A stretch of 64,000 nt of DNA. It comes from Sternotherus odoratus. Taxonomy: Eukaryota > Chordata > Testudines > Kinosternidae. Shown piece after piece: positions 1 to 13,300 of the stretch (the stretch's first letter is position 1; each line of letters begins with the position of its first letter). The notes beneath the pieces are model-generated. The model was not told the DNA's origin. It searched no databases and saw only the letters and a list, made by a program, of their open reading frames with translations. The stretch covers positions 37,908,319 to 37,972,318 of the forward strand of contig JAVMKO010000006.1 of assembly GCA_032164245.1 (NCBI GenBank), written 5' to 3'. Both the position numbers and the translations under genes were made by a program.

Positions 1-700
1 GCTCCTCAAACCCCGGGGAACCCACCTATCCCCCCCGCGGGGCTGCCGCCGGTAAACGCTCCCCGCCCCGAAGCCCGGTTCGTGGGCGTGATGTCAGCTG
101 CTCACGGGCAGCAGCAGAGCCAGGAAAAGCGCCGAGCAGACGCAGCAAGGAGGCTGCCGAACAAGCATCCCCAATAGCCTGCAAACAACTCCCACAACAC
201 CCCCCCACGCGCGCGCACCCCCCCCCAAGGGAGCCCCTGCTCTGCCCCCCCGCCCCGGGCTGCGGCGGCGACCGCCGCTTCCCCAGACCTACCTCTCAGC
301 AGGGCTGTCAGCCCGGGACACCCCCCAGGAGTCACTTCAGAGGAAACGGGCAACAGCTGCCCCTGCGCTCCAGGGCTGCAGCCCGGCTACGCCATCCGGA
401 CCCAGCTGCCCCAGGCGCAACGGGCCACTCCGAGGTGCCTGCGCGCGCCCTGGTGGCCCCGAGCCGGAGGAGGAGAAGGACAGAAGCGCCCACCCGCTCC
501 GCTAGGAACCTGCGATTCACCCCATCGGGCTGCGACTCCCAGCAAGTTGGAGCAGCACGCACCGGGGCGGGGCCTGCCTCCCGGCCGCGTCCATCAGCGC
601 CCAGCGGCCCTGCTATTGGCTGAGGGGCGGGGACTGGGCTGTGATGGGCGCGTGGGGCCGCGGAGACTCCTCCGTAAAAAGATCTCCACGGGCCAGATGA
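1..700 (-). promoter_or_regulatory. CpG-rich, promoter-like island with minus-strand donor
   Basis: This is a very GC- and CpG-rich segment. Reading the minus strand in the direction of TTC6, there is a GC box (about 633-624), a CCAAT box (619-615) and a second GC box (about 572-563). A strong donor GAG|GTAGGT follows, with the exon edge at 293. No TPR-coding exon is visible. A promoter with an untranslated first exon is inferred. The island lies within TTC6, whose 3' exons should continue to the left, so it could start a short C-terminal TTC6 transcript or a non-coding RNA. Confidence 0.45.
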
Positions 701-755
701 GAGGGCCTCGCGGGCCGCATCCGGCCCGCGGGCCGTAGTTTGGAGACCCCTCTAG
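700..755. repeat. GC-palindromic repeat tail
   Basis: The bases GCGGGCCGCATCCGGCCCGC at 711-730 form a near-perfect palindrome, followed by GGGCCGTAGTTTGGAGACCCC. This resembles the terminal part of a dispersed reptile MITE; the family is not certain. Confidence 0.4.
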
Positions 756-932
756 GAGCTGAGGGAGGGGAGGATGTCACTGCTTATGGGGAGGTGCAGA
801 TACAGGTACAGAGCCTGCCAGTCCCACCAACCCTTTCCCTCAGTGCCCGTGGTTTCCTGAGCTGTGTGCCACCACCTGCCACCCTCCCCGCCCAGCACCA
901 GCGTGGGTCCCGGCCAATCCTGAGCACCTGTG

Positions 933-933
933 A

Positions 934-974
<41 letters not shown>
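933..974. repeat. (CA)n microsatellite
   Basis: About 20 uninterrupted CA dinucleotides. Confidence 0.98.
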
Positions 975-975
<1 letters not shown>

Positions 976-1033
976 AAGCAACCCTGGCACTCTCGGGCTG
1001 CCCCCTCCCCAAGATTTAGTCAGGGGTATACAG

Positions 1034-1100
1034 TACAAGTCATGGACAGGTCACTGGATGTGAATTTTTGTTTCCTGCCCATGACCTGTCCACGACTTTT
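1034..1100. repeat. Short inverted repeat (MITE remnant)
   Basis: AGTCATGGACAGGTCA at 1038-1053 is repeated inverted at about 1080-1097 as ATGACCTGTCCACGACT. It looks like an old hAT-type MITE end. Confidence 0.4.
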
Positions 1101-1307
1101 ACTAAAACATTACTAAAATGTAGCCTTATTTAGAAGTCAAAATATAAAAATGAATACCACAAGTAAAGAAAGGTAAGTGAAAGAATTGCAAGCAAAATAA
1201 GGAAGTATCACAGTTCCTTAGAATAAATTACAGTAGTTAAATTACTCCTTACATTAGCTCTCAGATACTATGGTTAACAAGAACCTAGACAATTAAACTG
1301 ACTTTAC

Positions 1308-1384
1308 CTTCACCCATTTCTGACACTTGAAGAATACAGAAGCTTGCAAGTTTATATTCCTTCATCTCAATTAAATATTGTCCC
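1308..1384 (-). CDS. TTC6: TTC6 exon q (77 nt, TPR helix, phase 2/1)
   Basis: The acceptor is TTTTGTTACAG and the donor is GAAG|GTAAAG. It reads GQYLIEMKEYKLASFCILQV and then SEMGE. It is the last exon visible. It ends in phase 1 and no continuation exon was found between 1 and 1307, so the next exon is left of the window. Confidence 0.8.
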
Positions 1385-4300
1385 CTGTAACAAAACAATT
1401 TTTTGTTGTATGTAATTTGCTCAGTGTAAAACCATTTTTTTCAGGCTGAGATTTCTTATTTAAGCAGTATTTTAAAAGTACAAATAATGCAGGAGTAAGT
1501 AGAAGTCTAAAGTTTCTAGTAAGAATCACATCTTCAAACGAATACCATCCAGGTTTTCCTCTTGTTCCTTCTGAACATACTTTTTTTAAAAACACTATCA
1601 CCAAGAAATTTAAAAAATGTATAGCTATTCAAATTGCAAGGCTCACAAAAACACATTTTCTGTGGGGTCCACAGCTAATAGCACAAGACTATCTCTTGAA
1701 CTATGCAAATATTATTAATAATCCTATTTCTAAAATCCATGTTGTTTTGCTATACAGATATTGTAGGTAAATTCAACCCGATTCTGAAGACCAAGCTAGG
1801 TTTCTGTCTTTCCCATGCATCACGAGTAGTGATAAAGGTACTTGCAAGCCAAATCAGGCCTTCAGAGATACCTTCACAACCCCACTCTTGCTACTGGAGT
1901 AACAGAGGTGGCACTGACTGAAACTTAGTAAACAACTCTTTTGATGATGAACAAGAAGGATGAACCTTTACCCCATTCCCTCTTAAGTTTGTTGCAGCTC
2001 TATAGTACTAAGAGTAAAAAGCAGTAAAAACTTATTCTTGTTCCTAAAGTAAGCAGAGAGGTCTTGAAATGCACACAAGGAACATTGATTAAGACAACAT
2101 TTTTATATATTCACTATTTAGAGTACAGCCTCACTAAGTCCTTAATGGGAGTTTTAACTGATGCATAGAGCATTGAGTGGGCTTTCTGCACTGAGATGAG
2201 ATGACAACAAGATGTTCTCACTTTTTTTTAAACATTTCCTACAGTTTATCTGGTTCCTCTCGGATGAAAACTGGCTTATCTGTTTGACTTATTAAGGGCT
2301 GGTACCTTTAGCTAATTTGGGAGGAGTGGAATGAAGGAATTAGTTCATGATTAAAAATGCATACATTAGGAACCATATGAATTCATTAGTCAACGCATCA
2401 GTTTTCACAGGGTGTACTGGTGTACTCGTTCTAGGCAAGCCTTAGGAAGCTTGTATAAAAACCACCAACTATGCAGAAAAGACTAAGGATATTCATGAAC
2501 AGTCTGGGAAGCTCAGATTTGGCTTTTGAGACCAAATAAAGGCTAGAAAAGGGAAAAGAGCAAATGGTGGTAGAATCCTGAGACTCTCCAAGTGTATAAA
2601 AAACAGACTAGGAGAAGGAAGATCTTTAGCAAAATTATTTTCTGTGAAGAGAAAAACAGATTTACAGAGAAAATGAGTGAAGCTATACAGAAATGGAGCT
2701 TTTAGGCTAAGCTGGATAGAACAGCTAAATATCAGGTTTGAAATATTTTCTCTCTCTCTCTCTCTCTCTCTGAACTCATAGGTTCAAGCTTAGTGGGAAG
2801 GCAGGACTCAGCACTTCACCCTTATTATACTACGTAGTTCTTTTCCAGATAGGACCCTGAAATACATATTTATTCCCTCTTAATGGACATTTACATTATT
2901 AATTTAGAAGAGTATAGGTGTGCCCTATTGTCACTGTCCATATTCACACTCCACCTTCCCCAAACCTTGCATGTATTTTATCATGCGGCATCCTGTATAT
3001 CATGCTGGATCCTTCTCTCCATCCCAGAGGTAACACCATTGAGGTGCTACTACATGGATGTAATCTGTAAAGGATATTACCATTACCTATACTTTTCTAC
3101 ATTAAAACACACTAAAAATATCAGCTATATTAACACATTTACTAAACAAGCCCACTGTTGTTGAAAACAGTTGTAAATTGGAATACTTGTTAAGTTCTAA
3201 ATGATAACTTTCCTACCTTATTATGCATAAATAGGATTCTGTTGGATAAAGATGAATGGCTCGATTTATATCTCTTAATGCACGCTGTAAATTGTGCAGC
3301 TGTTATTTGCAAAAAAACAATCAGTTACTTGTGCATACTCACTAATCACTTGTTTTACCCATTGAGTATATTCTTCCCTACAAGAGATTTTTTTGTAATA
3401 AAATATGTAAATTAAATGGCTATTTAATTTTTGTAATGGTAGAATACACAGGGTGTCTTTTTGTAATGGTAGAATACACAGGGTGACTTGCACATCATGA
3501 ATAACTACATTTTAAAATAAAATCTTTGCTAGTAAGCTTCTGCTTTATTTATCTACCAACACCCAATTGCAGGATTTTCTATTCTCCCTACATCTAATGG
3601 TGACACTAAAACAAATGCCTAAAATAGCACAGAGACCCTAAATTCTGACAAAAGATACAAACATGCAAACTTCCTAAACTGCTTTTATAATATTTTACAA
3701 ATATTGCACAAAAGTTTATCTATTAATCTTACCTCTTACTAGTATTATTTTATCCATTCCACTTTTTGAGGACTGACTGATGGCAAGGTAAGGCCCTAAG
3801 AAGCCCATAGAGCTCATGGAGGAAGGCTTTACAACTACAATTACTACAAATGGGATTATCTGTTATTATCTTTGATCCCAACCCTGCAAAGATTTACATA
3901 TGTGCTTTTTATGCATTGCAAGTAGTCCCATCAATATAGGGACTTATTGTCCAATAAGTTAAGCATGTACATAAGTCTTTGAAGGACCAGGACATAAATA
4001 TTAAAATGTTTTTCATAAAGCAACTATAAAATGTAAAAGTAGTGTTATAATAATATTAAAAACCAGAAATAATAAAATACCTGATGATATGCTTGAGCTC
4101 TACATATATAAGCTCTAATGTTTGTGGGATCAACTTCAATGGCTTTAGAGAACTGTCGAACGGCTTCATAGTTATGATCCAGATGTAACATTAATATCAA
4201 GCCAATATTTATGTAAGCCAAGACAATACCCCTAAAAATAATAAAGATCTTATTTTTCATTTTGTCATACAATATGAAAAACACTTGTTTGTATACATCA

Positions 4301-7300
4301 ATTTCCAGTACAATTTTTTTCATCTAATTACTATAGTATTATAAAAACAAATCTGTATGCACTCAAAAGGTAGGCTTTGAGTGAACACCTGTTTGCTTGC
4401 ATTACACGCATCAAATGCATTACTAATTCCCTTGAACACAGGTAACTGTATACATGCTTGATTAGTGACTTCTCCAAAACATGGACCAAACCTTTCCTGA
4501 TGGATGTTTATTAGAAGGCTGTGATATGCAAGTCCAGTTTCATCAGCATTCCTCTTTCTCCTAGACCCCTGTCTATCTGGTTTCAAGGCTGAATTTAGTA
4601 GATGGTTCATTAGTTTCTTTGGTTGTTGATTTTTTTCCCACCAGTTCACCATTTTTAGGTTATTCTATCAGCTGCCTTTAATGCTATAGACCATGAAGTG
4701 CCACTGCCCCATCTGGGGTATTGTGAAGGGGTTGACTCACCACCAGCACTTCCTTGTGGCTGAGCATGGCATAGCAGCTCACTCCCCACTGAGTATCTCC
4801 TGCCAATGGCTGCTCCACCTCTGTGGTGGCCTGACTCTTCTTGGCCCTCCAGTCAGGTCACTTTAAAGTCTCTCTTTCCAGAGTAGTCCATGAACAAAAA
4901 TCAAGGGGAATTAAGAAGAAATAGAGGGGAATGATTCCCTCTCAGGATGCATCAGAAACTGGCCCTTGCTTCCCTCAGGGAGTGGCCTTCGGGCAAGTGG
5001 TCATCTGGGAAACTTCTACCTTCAGTCAGCCCCTTCCACAGGAACTGAGAAAGGATGAAGGTCTGTCTTCCCTGGTCTGCCAACAAGTGAGCTGCTCTGT
5101 TCCCCTTTTAAGCTCTTGCTCCAACCTATGCATGCAAGTGCGATAGGACTGAACTGCCTAGGCCCAGAGCAGCTCCTTAGCCCCTTGTTGTCCAGTATGG
5201 AGTGTCTATACATCATCGCATACCCTCCCCCCTCCAGATGCTATCTGGAGAACCAGAGCCAGCAGACTGTCTCTGCTGCCCCCAACTCTGGGGCAGGGAG
5301 GGGGGAAAATCAGCATTTTGGTGAGCTTTTCTCACTCTGTGCTCGCAGTTCAAATAGAGTACAGGATGTTCCTCTCCATTGGGACAACATTTTGCTTCGT
5401 CTCACTTCTGAGGCATCGATTTGCAAAATGAATTCTTTTGAAGAAGTCAGCACTGAGCAAGACAGGCTCTTTGAAGAGATGTTTTTTCAACTTCTAAAAG
5501 GCTTTTCCATAGGCCTCAGACCAGTGAACTTTCTTGGGGCTACTGTCCTAATTAGATCTGTGAGGTGAGCTGCTATCATCGAAAACTTGGTACAAATCGG
5601 CGGTAGTAACCTGACAGTGCCAAAAATCTTTGGACTTGTTTCTTCATGGTTGGGATAGGGCATGCTTTGAAGCCTGGACTTTGTCCACAAGAGGCTGGAT
5701 CTGGCCCTTCCTCAAAGTACATCCTAGGTACGTAGTCTCTTTTTTAATCTTAGACTTGGTTGGCTTTGCAATTAGCTCAGCCTCCCATAGGAACCAAAAT
5801 ACAGAGGCAACTTGAGCTAGATGCTCCTCCCAATCTCAGCTGTGGATGTCCACATCATCTAAATAGGCTGCTACATATGAGCCAGGTGGTTGAAGAAATT
5901 GATCCATGAGCAACTGAAACATTTTTGGGGCACCAGAGGCCAAAAGCAGAGTCCTAAAATCACTGAGGCCAAACAGCATGGTGAAGACATTTTCCCCCGA
6001 TCTGCCAGCATCCCTTGGTTAGGTCTAATGAGGTGATATATCGGGCCTCACCCAGTTGGTCTATTATTTCATCAACTCAGGGGATCGGGTTGGCATTAAA
6101 TTTTGAGGCAGCACTGACCTAACGTCTATACAAAACCAGATAATGCTGTCCAGCCATAAAGCTTTGGTATAGTTGCTGAGGGATTCTTCAGTGATCCCTG
6201 GTTCCAACACTGCATGGACCTTTGCCACATGGCCTCATGTATTTCTGGGGAGAATGGCCATGGATTCTCCCAGAGATGTTGCCCAGGCTCTGTCTGGAAA
6301 TGGTCTTGCATGAAATGAGGCTACCCCAGCTGGGAGATAAACACTGTCAAAAAAGTTTTTACTAGGCTTCTTAACTGTACTTTCTGTTCCAAGCAAAGGT
6401 GTTCTCCCATCTGTATAGGGTCTGGGATCAGTGAGGTGGATCAGTTGAGGCCCCAGCTCAGGCTCAGTGGGATAAGGAGTGATAAATAAGTTCCCCAGCT
6501 CTTTTCATTTTTTCAGAAGGTTAATACAGTAGACCTGGGTTAGGTTCCTCATGTCAAGCTGCCTGATTTGGTAGTTAACTGGCCCAACTTGGTGGACTAC
6601 TTTATATGGCCCTTGCCATTTAGCAAGTAACTTGAACTCTGCATTCAGGAGTAGAAGTACCCAATCACCCAGCTTAAATATGCATTCCTTTGTTATAGGC
6701 TTGCTCCTGGGTCCATTGAGCACTGAGGAAGTTTTCACGCATCTCTCAGAGCTTCCAGTATGTACTATATAATATTATCCATCCTCGGAGCATGCTCCTC
6801 CCATATCTCATGGACACGGTCAAGAATTCCCTGGGGTTGTCTCTCATATAAGAGTTCAAATGGGAAGAACCCTGGAGATGACTGTGGAATTTCTCAAACA
6901 GCAAACAACAGGGGAGAAATCAGCTGACCCAGTGATGGGGGTCCGGAACAATAAACTTCTTTAACATCCTTTTCAGGATCTAGCTGAATCGTTCAACCAG
7001 CACTTGCAGATGATAATCAGAGGTACATAATCTTTATTTTTAGTAGACCACACACCTCCTTCTGCAGCTGAGATGTAAAGTTGGTGCCTTGATCAATGAG
7101 GATCTTAAGTATCCCTTCTCTGGAAAAGACAATTAGCAGTTCCACTGCAATAGTTTTTGCATTGGGGGTGCGCAGTGGGATTTCTCTGGGACAAGGGATG
7201 GTGTAATCAACTATAACTAATACATGTTTATACCCAGTTCACTTTTTAAAAAAAACATCCAATCAGGTCTATCTTGATCCTGTACGCCTACTGTGTGGTG

Positions 7301-10300
7301 TCAGGATGTGGTCTCAAACCCTGGTCCTGAACCACTGGGGAAACAGTCTTGGCTGTTGTGCCATGCCAACTCATCCAATTATCAGGGAATTTACAGACTT
7401 AGGTGGGCTAGCTACCAGGATTCTGCAACCTGCTTCCTGACGGGTCACATGATCTTGCCCCAGATTGGTTGGTAACCATATAAAAACTTCCTTCTTCCTT
7501 TCTAGCCTTATCTGAGCAACAAGTCATTGTCCGCTAGTTGCAACTTGGACTTTGCCTTTTTGTATTGCCTGGCGTGAGTGAGTCCTACCCATGAAACCCA
7601 GAGACCTAGCAACTGAAGTCATAATGCTATGGTAGGTTCCCTGAAGCTCTGGAGCAAAATGATAAAATCCTAGGTTTTCTGAAATCTTTCTAATGATGGG
7701 TATATCCTTGCTACCAAGGTGTCTATTTCACCAGATGGGTTATTCTGGTGAATGGAACCAGGGAACTTTTCTTGGTACTGATGATGAAGCCATTCTCCAG
7801 GAGGAGATTCAACATCCAAGATGTGACATGGTATATTGCTAATTGCGCTGCAGCTCTGATCAGAATGTCATCCAGGAAAGGGTACAGGTGGCCTATCACC
7901 TGAGTCTGGCTACTATCACCACAAACATCTTTCATAAAATATCTAGGGAAACCAAGGACAGGCTAAATGGAAGTATTCAGTACTTGTAACATTTCTTACC
8001 ATAAGCAAACCTCAGAAATATGTGGGGACGTGATCTGATGGAGATATGCATCCGTTAGAGCTACTGAAGTTAAGAAGTTCCTCTGAGACAGGTATGTCAC
8101 CCTAGAGGCCAGTGTCTCCATCTGAAACTTTATTTTCTTCATCCACTTGTTAAGCCCCTGCCCCCATCCCATGCATTTCTGCACAATGAAAAAGATGTAA
8201 TAGAGCCCAGAGTACATAGCTTCTGGGGATGCTTAGAGAGTGGTGGAAGAGGCTTCAAAGTCCTTTTTGAGAGTATACTCCATCTTTCTAGCCATGGAGT
8301 CCTTCGAGTAGATTTCCTCCTCTGAGGGAATAGCCATATCCCTGGTGAAGGATGCTACAGTGGCATCCACCGTTGGTAACTCAGCAATAGAGCCCTTTGA
8401 TTCTTGAATGTTATATAGACTGAGTTGACTTAATTTCTTATCAGGGTTGTTCCATTCATTGCTTCCCTGAAGAAGGAGTATTGGTGCCTCAGGGGAAAAT
8501 TTTGAGGGGAGAAACTTACTCAGGCTTATCCACAGGAGCCTGCTCAGGTTGCATTTGAATCCTAGAAACAATCTGGTTGCACATAGTTTGATATCTCTTA
8601 GGGGAGGGGAAATCTTTCCTGCATTTTCCCCCCATCCTGTTTCAATTCAGAGCCAGATAGCTTACCTTCCTTGGTGAAGAATGAGGAGGTAGAGGAGACA
8701 GGACTCATACTTCCTGACATTTTGTGCTTTTTCTTTCCCTTTTGTTACTTTTTAAATTTTTTAATCTTTTTTACATACTTCAGGGTTGTAAAGCCTGTAG
8801 CAGGGCAGTTACCCCTCTCTGGTAGAAAAAGGCTAGGATGATTGAGGAAGCGGCCACAGCTGGGACCATGCCCCAGTCAGGCCACACCTGGCCCTGTTAT
8901 AAGGGCTCAGTGAGGAGTTGGGTCAGTCTCTCTCTAGCTGTGGAAAGAGAAGGACCTAACTGCCAGGGAGCAGAGCAGAGCTCAGCTCCAACCTGGCAAC
9001 TCCCCAAGCTGAGGCTTTGATAAAGGCCTATGCACGTTCTGGGGGTGGGAGATACAGCCCAGGAACAAGCAGAGGCAGCTGGTCCAACCCCCTTGCAGAT
9101 GATGAGTGGCCATTACAAACTGCAGTTTGACCACAGTGAGAGAGGGCTAGATGATGACTTGCAGTAGCCATTGAGGCAAGGTAGGTGTAGAGGGTTGGAG
9201 GATCCCCTAGAAAGGGAGATCCAGAGCATGGGGACTGCCTGGGGGGGGCAGAACCCCAAGAAAAGGGGCACTGGGGTCTGGAAGGAACACAGAGGCCTGA
9301 GAGGGCAAGACACTGACCACCCGCCTGCTGGATGAGCTAATTCCCAAACAACCAGCAGCAGGTGACGCACCAGCCTGTCTTCGTTCTGCTACGGAGCCTA
9401 CTGCAGTGCTAAAAGGCCTTTTGCTTTTTCCCTTCCTTAGTGCCTGGAGCCCTTTCAAGAGGTCAGTCTCAGAATCCTCCCTACTGTGACCAACCCCCTG
9501 GGAGGGGAAAACTCCTCAGTCAGGGCCTTCTGGGTCATCTTGGGAGGGAGTGGGGATGATTAGAAGGCCTGCTTCTTTCCTCAGGGTGCTTGGAACCCAC
9601 TTTAAGACATGGGGTGGGGGGAATCTGTGAACCCATAGACTCCCCTCTTTGCTCTCTAGCAGTCCCTTGGGACTTACCCCCTTTGTTGAATGATCTGGGT
9701 CCTCCTTACTTTTACAACTTCTCCCTGCTCTAAACTGGGGTTCCTAGTCCATTTTCCCTGCCTGATGAGTTGGAGACCCTGCCTGCCTTTCTGACTGGTA
9801 GCCCTGAATCCTAACAGAGATAGGAACAGAACGCTGGGTGCAGGATAGGCACCACTCACCCTGAAACCTGCCTCACAAACAGAGCACGGCTTGGATTTAA
9901 CCTGATGCTTTCTTGGCTGCTTGCCACACCTGCAAGGACAGAGGAGCCAGCCGTGAGACATTGAAGTGGAGGCTCAGAGAGGGTTAAACCCCTGTGGGGT
10001 TAACTGTCACAAGGACTGGGAGGAATGTTGGAGAAGGAGAATGCTGTCATCACTGCCCAAAAGCTGAGCAGAAACAGCTCAATTGCAAAGTAATAGCAGG
10101 GGCAACAAACTGCCACTGTCTGTTGGCATGGAGCCAGAGAATCTGGCTGCAGGCAGGAGCAGAGGGCTGTAGAGCCAAAACACTGATCTGTCTCTGTGAA
10201 GCGGCAGACAGAGGTGAGCAGCTCAGATGCCCAGAATTGTGGGAGATGGTAGGCTGCAGAAAATACTTATAATTTTCCAACAAATAAGAGGAATAATAAT

Positions 10301-13300
10301 ATTGTGCTTAAGATACTGCACTGGGGTGCAGGAGACCCTATTTCATTTCCAGCTGTGGCACAGCATTCTCAAGTGATCTCTGGCAAGTCAATGAGGATGG
10401 AATTTTCAAAAGGTGCCCTTAAAACACTTGACAATCCCACTCAATCTCTCTATTGCTCAGTTCCAAATCTCTAACACAGGAATAATAATGCTTCCCTGTT
10501 TCATAAAGGATAAATTCATAAATGTTTATTAAGTCTACATTGATGGGGGTCATAGCAGTACTTAGACAGACAGATGTAGATTGAGGGAAATGAACATAAA
10601 ACTTTCCCCCTTAGCTAATTCAAAATGATATACAATCTATATGAAAAGTCCAATCACCTGTCCAGAGCTAGTGCACTTTCAAAGTCAAAGATTGCTAGTG
10701 ACCACTGACATTGTTCGGTGTATAAGATCCCACGGTGAATGAAAGAACTGAGATTTTCAAAAGAGTCATTGAGGAGCACTGAGGGATAAAAAGAATATAT
10801 TTTAATTGTAACTTTTCGATATTCACATTTACATTGTAGTTTATTATATAGCTTATCTGCATATTATTTTATTCTAGATTTCCCAGTGTTATATTTTATA
10901 TCATAAATGAAGTATAAACTAACCGGTGGGACCACCGTGCAAAGAAACCAGTTTATGTAACATGAAAAAGGTACTGTAATTCTTTATTCTACTCTCAAAT
11001 GAGTAAAATAAAACAAAGGGGGAATTAGGAAACAGTGGTAAATAACTGAAAATGGTTAACAGCCCATATCCAATACTAACAGTAAATTAATACAAATTAA
11101 AAAGGACAAAGTCGTCACAAAGTGCGGAGTGACTACACCATCCCTGACCATCTTGGCTAACAACCACTGATTGACCTATCCTCCAGGAACTTTTCTAATT
11201 CTTTTTTGAACACAGTTATACTTTTGGGATTCCCAACAACCCCTAGCAACAAGTTGCAGAGGTTGACTGTGCATTGTATGAAGATGTACTTCTTTATGTT
11301 TGTTTTAAACCTGCTGCTATTAATTTCTTCAGGTGACCCCCTAGTTCTTGTATTATGTGAAGGAGTAAATAACACTTCCCTATTCTCTTTCTCCATTCCA
11401 TTCAAGATTGTATATATCTCCGTAATATCACCCCTCTAGTCATCGTTGAAGCAGTTCCATATCCCAATCATATTTTGTTGCCCTTCTTGGTACTTTTTCC
11501 AATTCTAACGTATCTTTTTTTGAGATACGGCAACCAGATCTGCACACAGTATTCAAGGTATGGGCATACCATGGATTTACATAGTAGCAGTATGATGTTT
11601 TCTGTTTTGTCTTTTCCTTTCCTAATGGTTCCTAACATTCTATTAGCATTTTTTACTGCTACTTCACACTGAGCAGATATTTTCAGAGAACTATCCAAGA
11701 TGGGTCCAAGATATTTTTTGAGTAGTAACAGCTAATTTAGACCCCATCATTTTGTATATTTAGTTGGGATTTTTCCCATATGCGTTACTTTGCACTTATC
11801 AACTGTGAATTTCATCTGCCATTTTTTTTGCCCACCCACCCAGTTTTGTAAATCTTTGCAGTCAGCTTTCAACTTAACTATTTTGAATAATTTTGTATCA
11901 TCTGCAAATTTCGCCACTTCACTGTTCACCCACTTTTCCAGCTCATTTATGAATATGTTGAATTGCACTGGTACCAGTACAGAACTTTGGGGGATTCTAT
12001 TTACTTCTCTCCCTTTCAGTACTAACACTTAGAAATAACTGTGATATCTCATAGATTGTGGTCTGGTAACTGACGTAGAATGTTTTGTAAAAAGTCAACA
12101 GTCCATTGACATTCATTAACATAAAATTAAACAACAACAATACCAGAAACACTGAAGTCTTGCAGAGCTCTCTTTGGATCAATCTTTCGCAGTATGCAAC
12201 CTCTGCAATAGAATGCTAACCAATTAGAAGGATCTAGATGAACTGCAGCAGAAAAGTCTTCCATTGCATTTTTATACTGCTGTCGTTTAGCATATGTTCT
12301 GCCTCGATATATCCTAGTACAGAAAAAATAATCTCTTTATCTACAATGTTCCATACAAAAATATATTTACAGAATGAAGCCATATGAAGCTATCGACAAT
12401 ATGAATATTTGGATCAGCTTGGCATTAATAGTACTTAATTTGTCTCTTTGCTGCATAGTCAAAGTAATTTTCCTGAAGAAAAATGATGGAATAAGTGTTA
12501 ATGGTAGTTTTAGAGGTAGTAAGAGTTTTATTTCTTTTGTCAGTACTTTCTTTAAATCGGGGGCGCCAAAACAACTCAAAGGTTCAAACCCTGCATATGG
12601 ATTCATATGGGCAGACTACTGCATGCACCAGCACAAAGTCCCTCTGAAGTTGATGCCCTTGTAGCTACATGGAGCATCACAAACTCAACTGGGGCTCTGT
12701 GTGAGTGCAACTGAACACTTGTGCAGAGCAATTTGCAGAATCGGACTCGTACAGACTTACTCAGTCCACACTTCTTTAAAAGAAAAGAAAAGAAATGGAG
12801 CTCTGTTTACTACCACTAAAACTGCCTATAAACATTTATTGTCATTCAATATTTCCTTCAGGTAATCTAGTTTACAGAACTGAGACCCATCTATGCCTCT
12901 TAATTTCACAGTATTACTACCTTAATGCCAATTAACCAGCATCATACTTAAGTAAACTGCAGGCTCAGATGAAACAAAACTGACTGGAAAGCCATGTACT
13001 TAAGATTCTTTCTGGGAAGTTTCCTATTGCTACGTCATCCAGTGGGATTTATGCTGCATTCCATAAAACATAATAAAAGTACTTTACTTCAATTCAGAAA
13101 GGTCACTTAAAATATGTATTAACCCTGACCTATTAAAAAGATGCACAAATTAAGACTGTTTCTTTAAAGATTTAACCACGTGTTTAACTTTACATACATA
13201 CAGTGAGCTACTGTAGCTGAAGTTGACGCATCTTAGGTCAACTTACCTGCTGTCCTCACGGCGGAGGTGGTTGACAGAGGGCTCCCCCATCAACTCTGCC

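Larger units (their letters stand above)
4660..7260 (-). mobile_element. Decayed Ty3/gypsy-like retroelement, Gmr1-like gene order
   Basis: On the minus strand an integrase core (about 7250-6780) is followed by an integrase C-terminal GPY/F module (6738-6505, KLLAKWQGPYKVV). Only after that comes the reverse transcriptase (about 6110-5480). In the reverse transcriptase, YLDD is at 5865-5854, and a motif resembling the end of the RT thumb and RNase H connection (IAAHLTDLIR) is near 5560. The region from about 5300 to 4660 may hold the 3' end or LTR. Stops and frameshifts are frequent. Integrase upstream of RT is the arrangement known for the Gmr1 clade of Ty3/gypsy elements. It is a fossil and makes no product. 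Confidence 0.7.
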
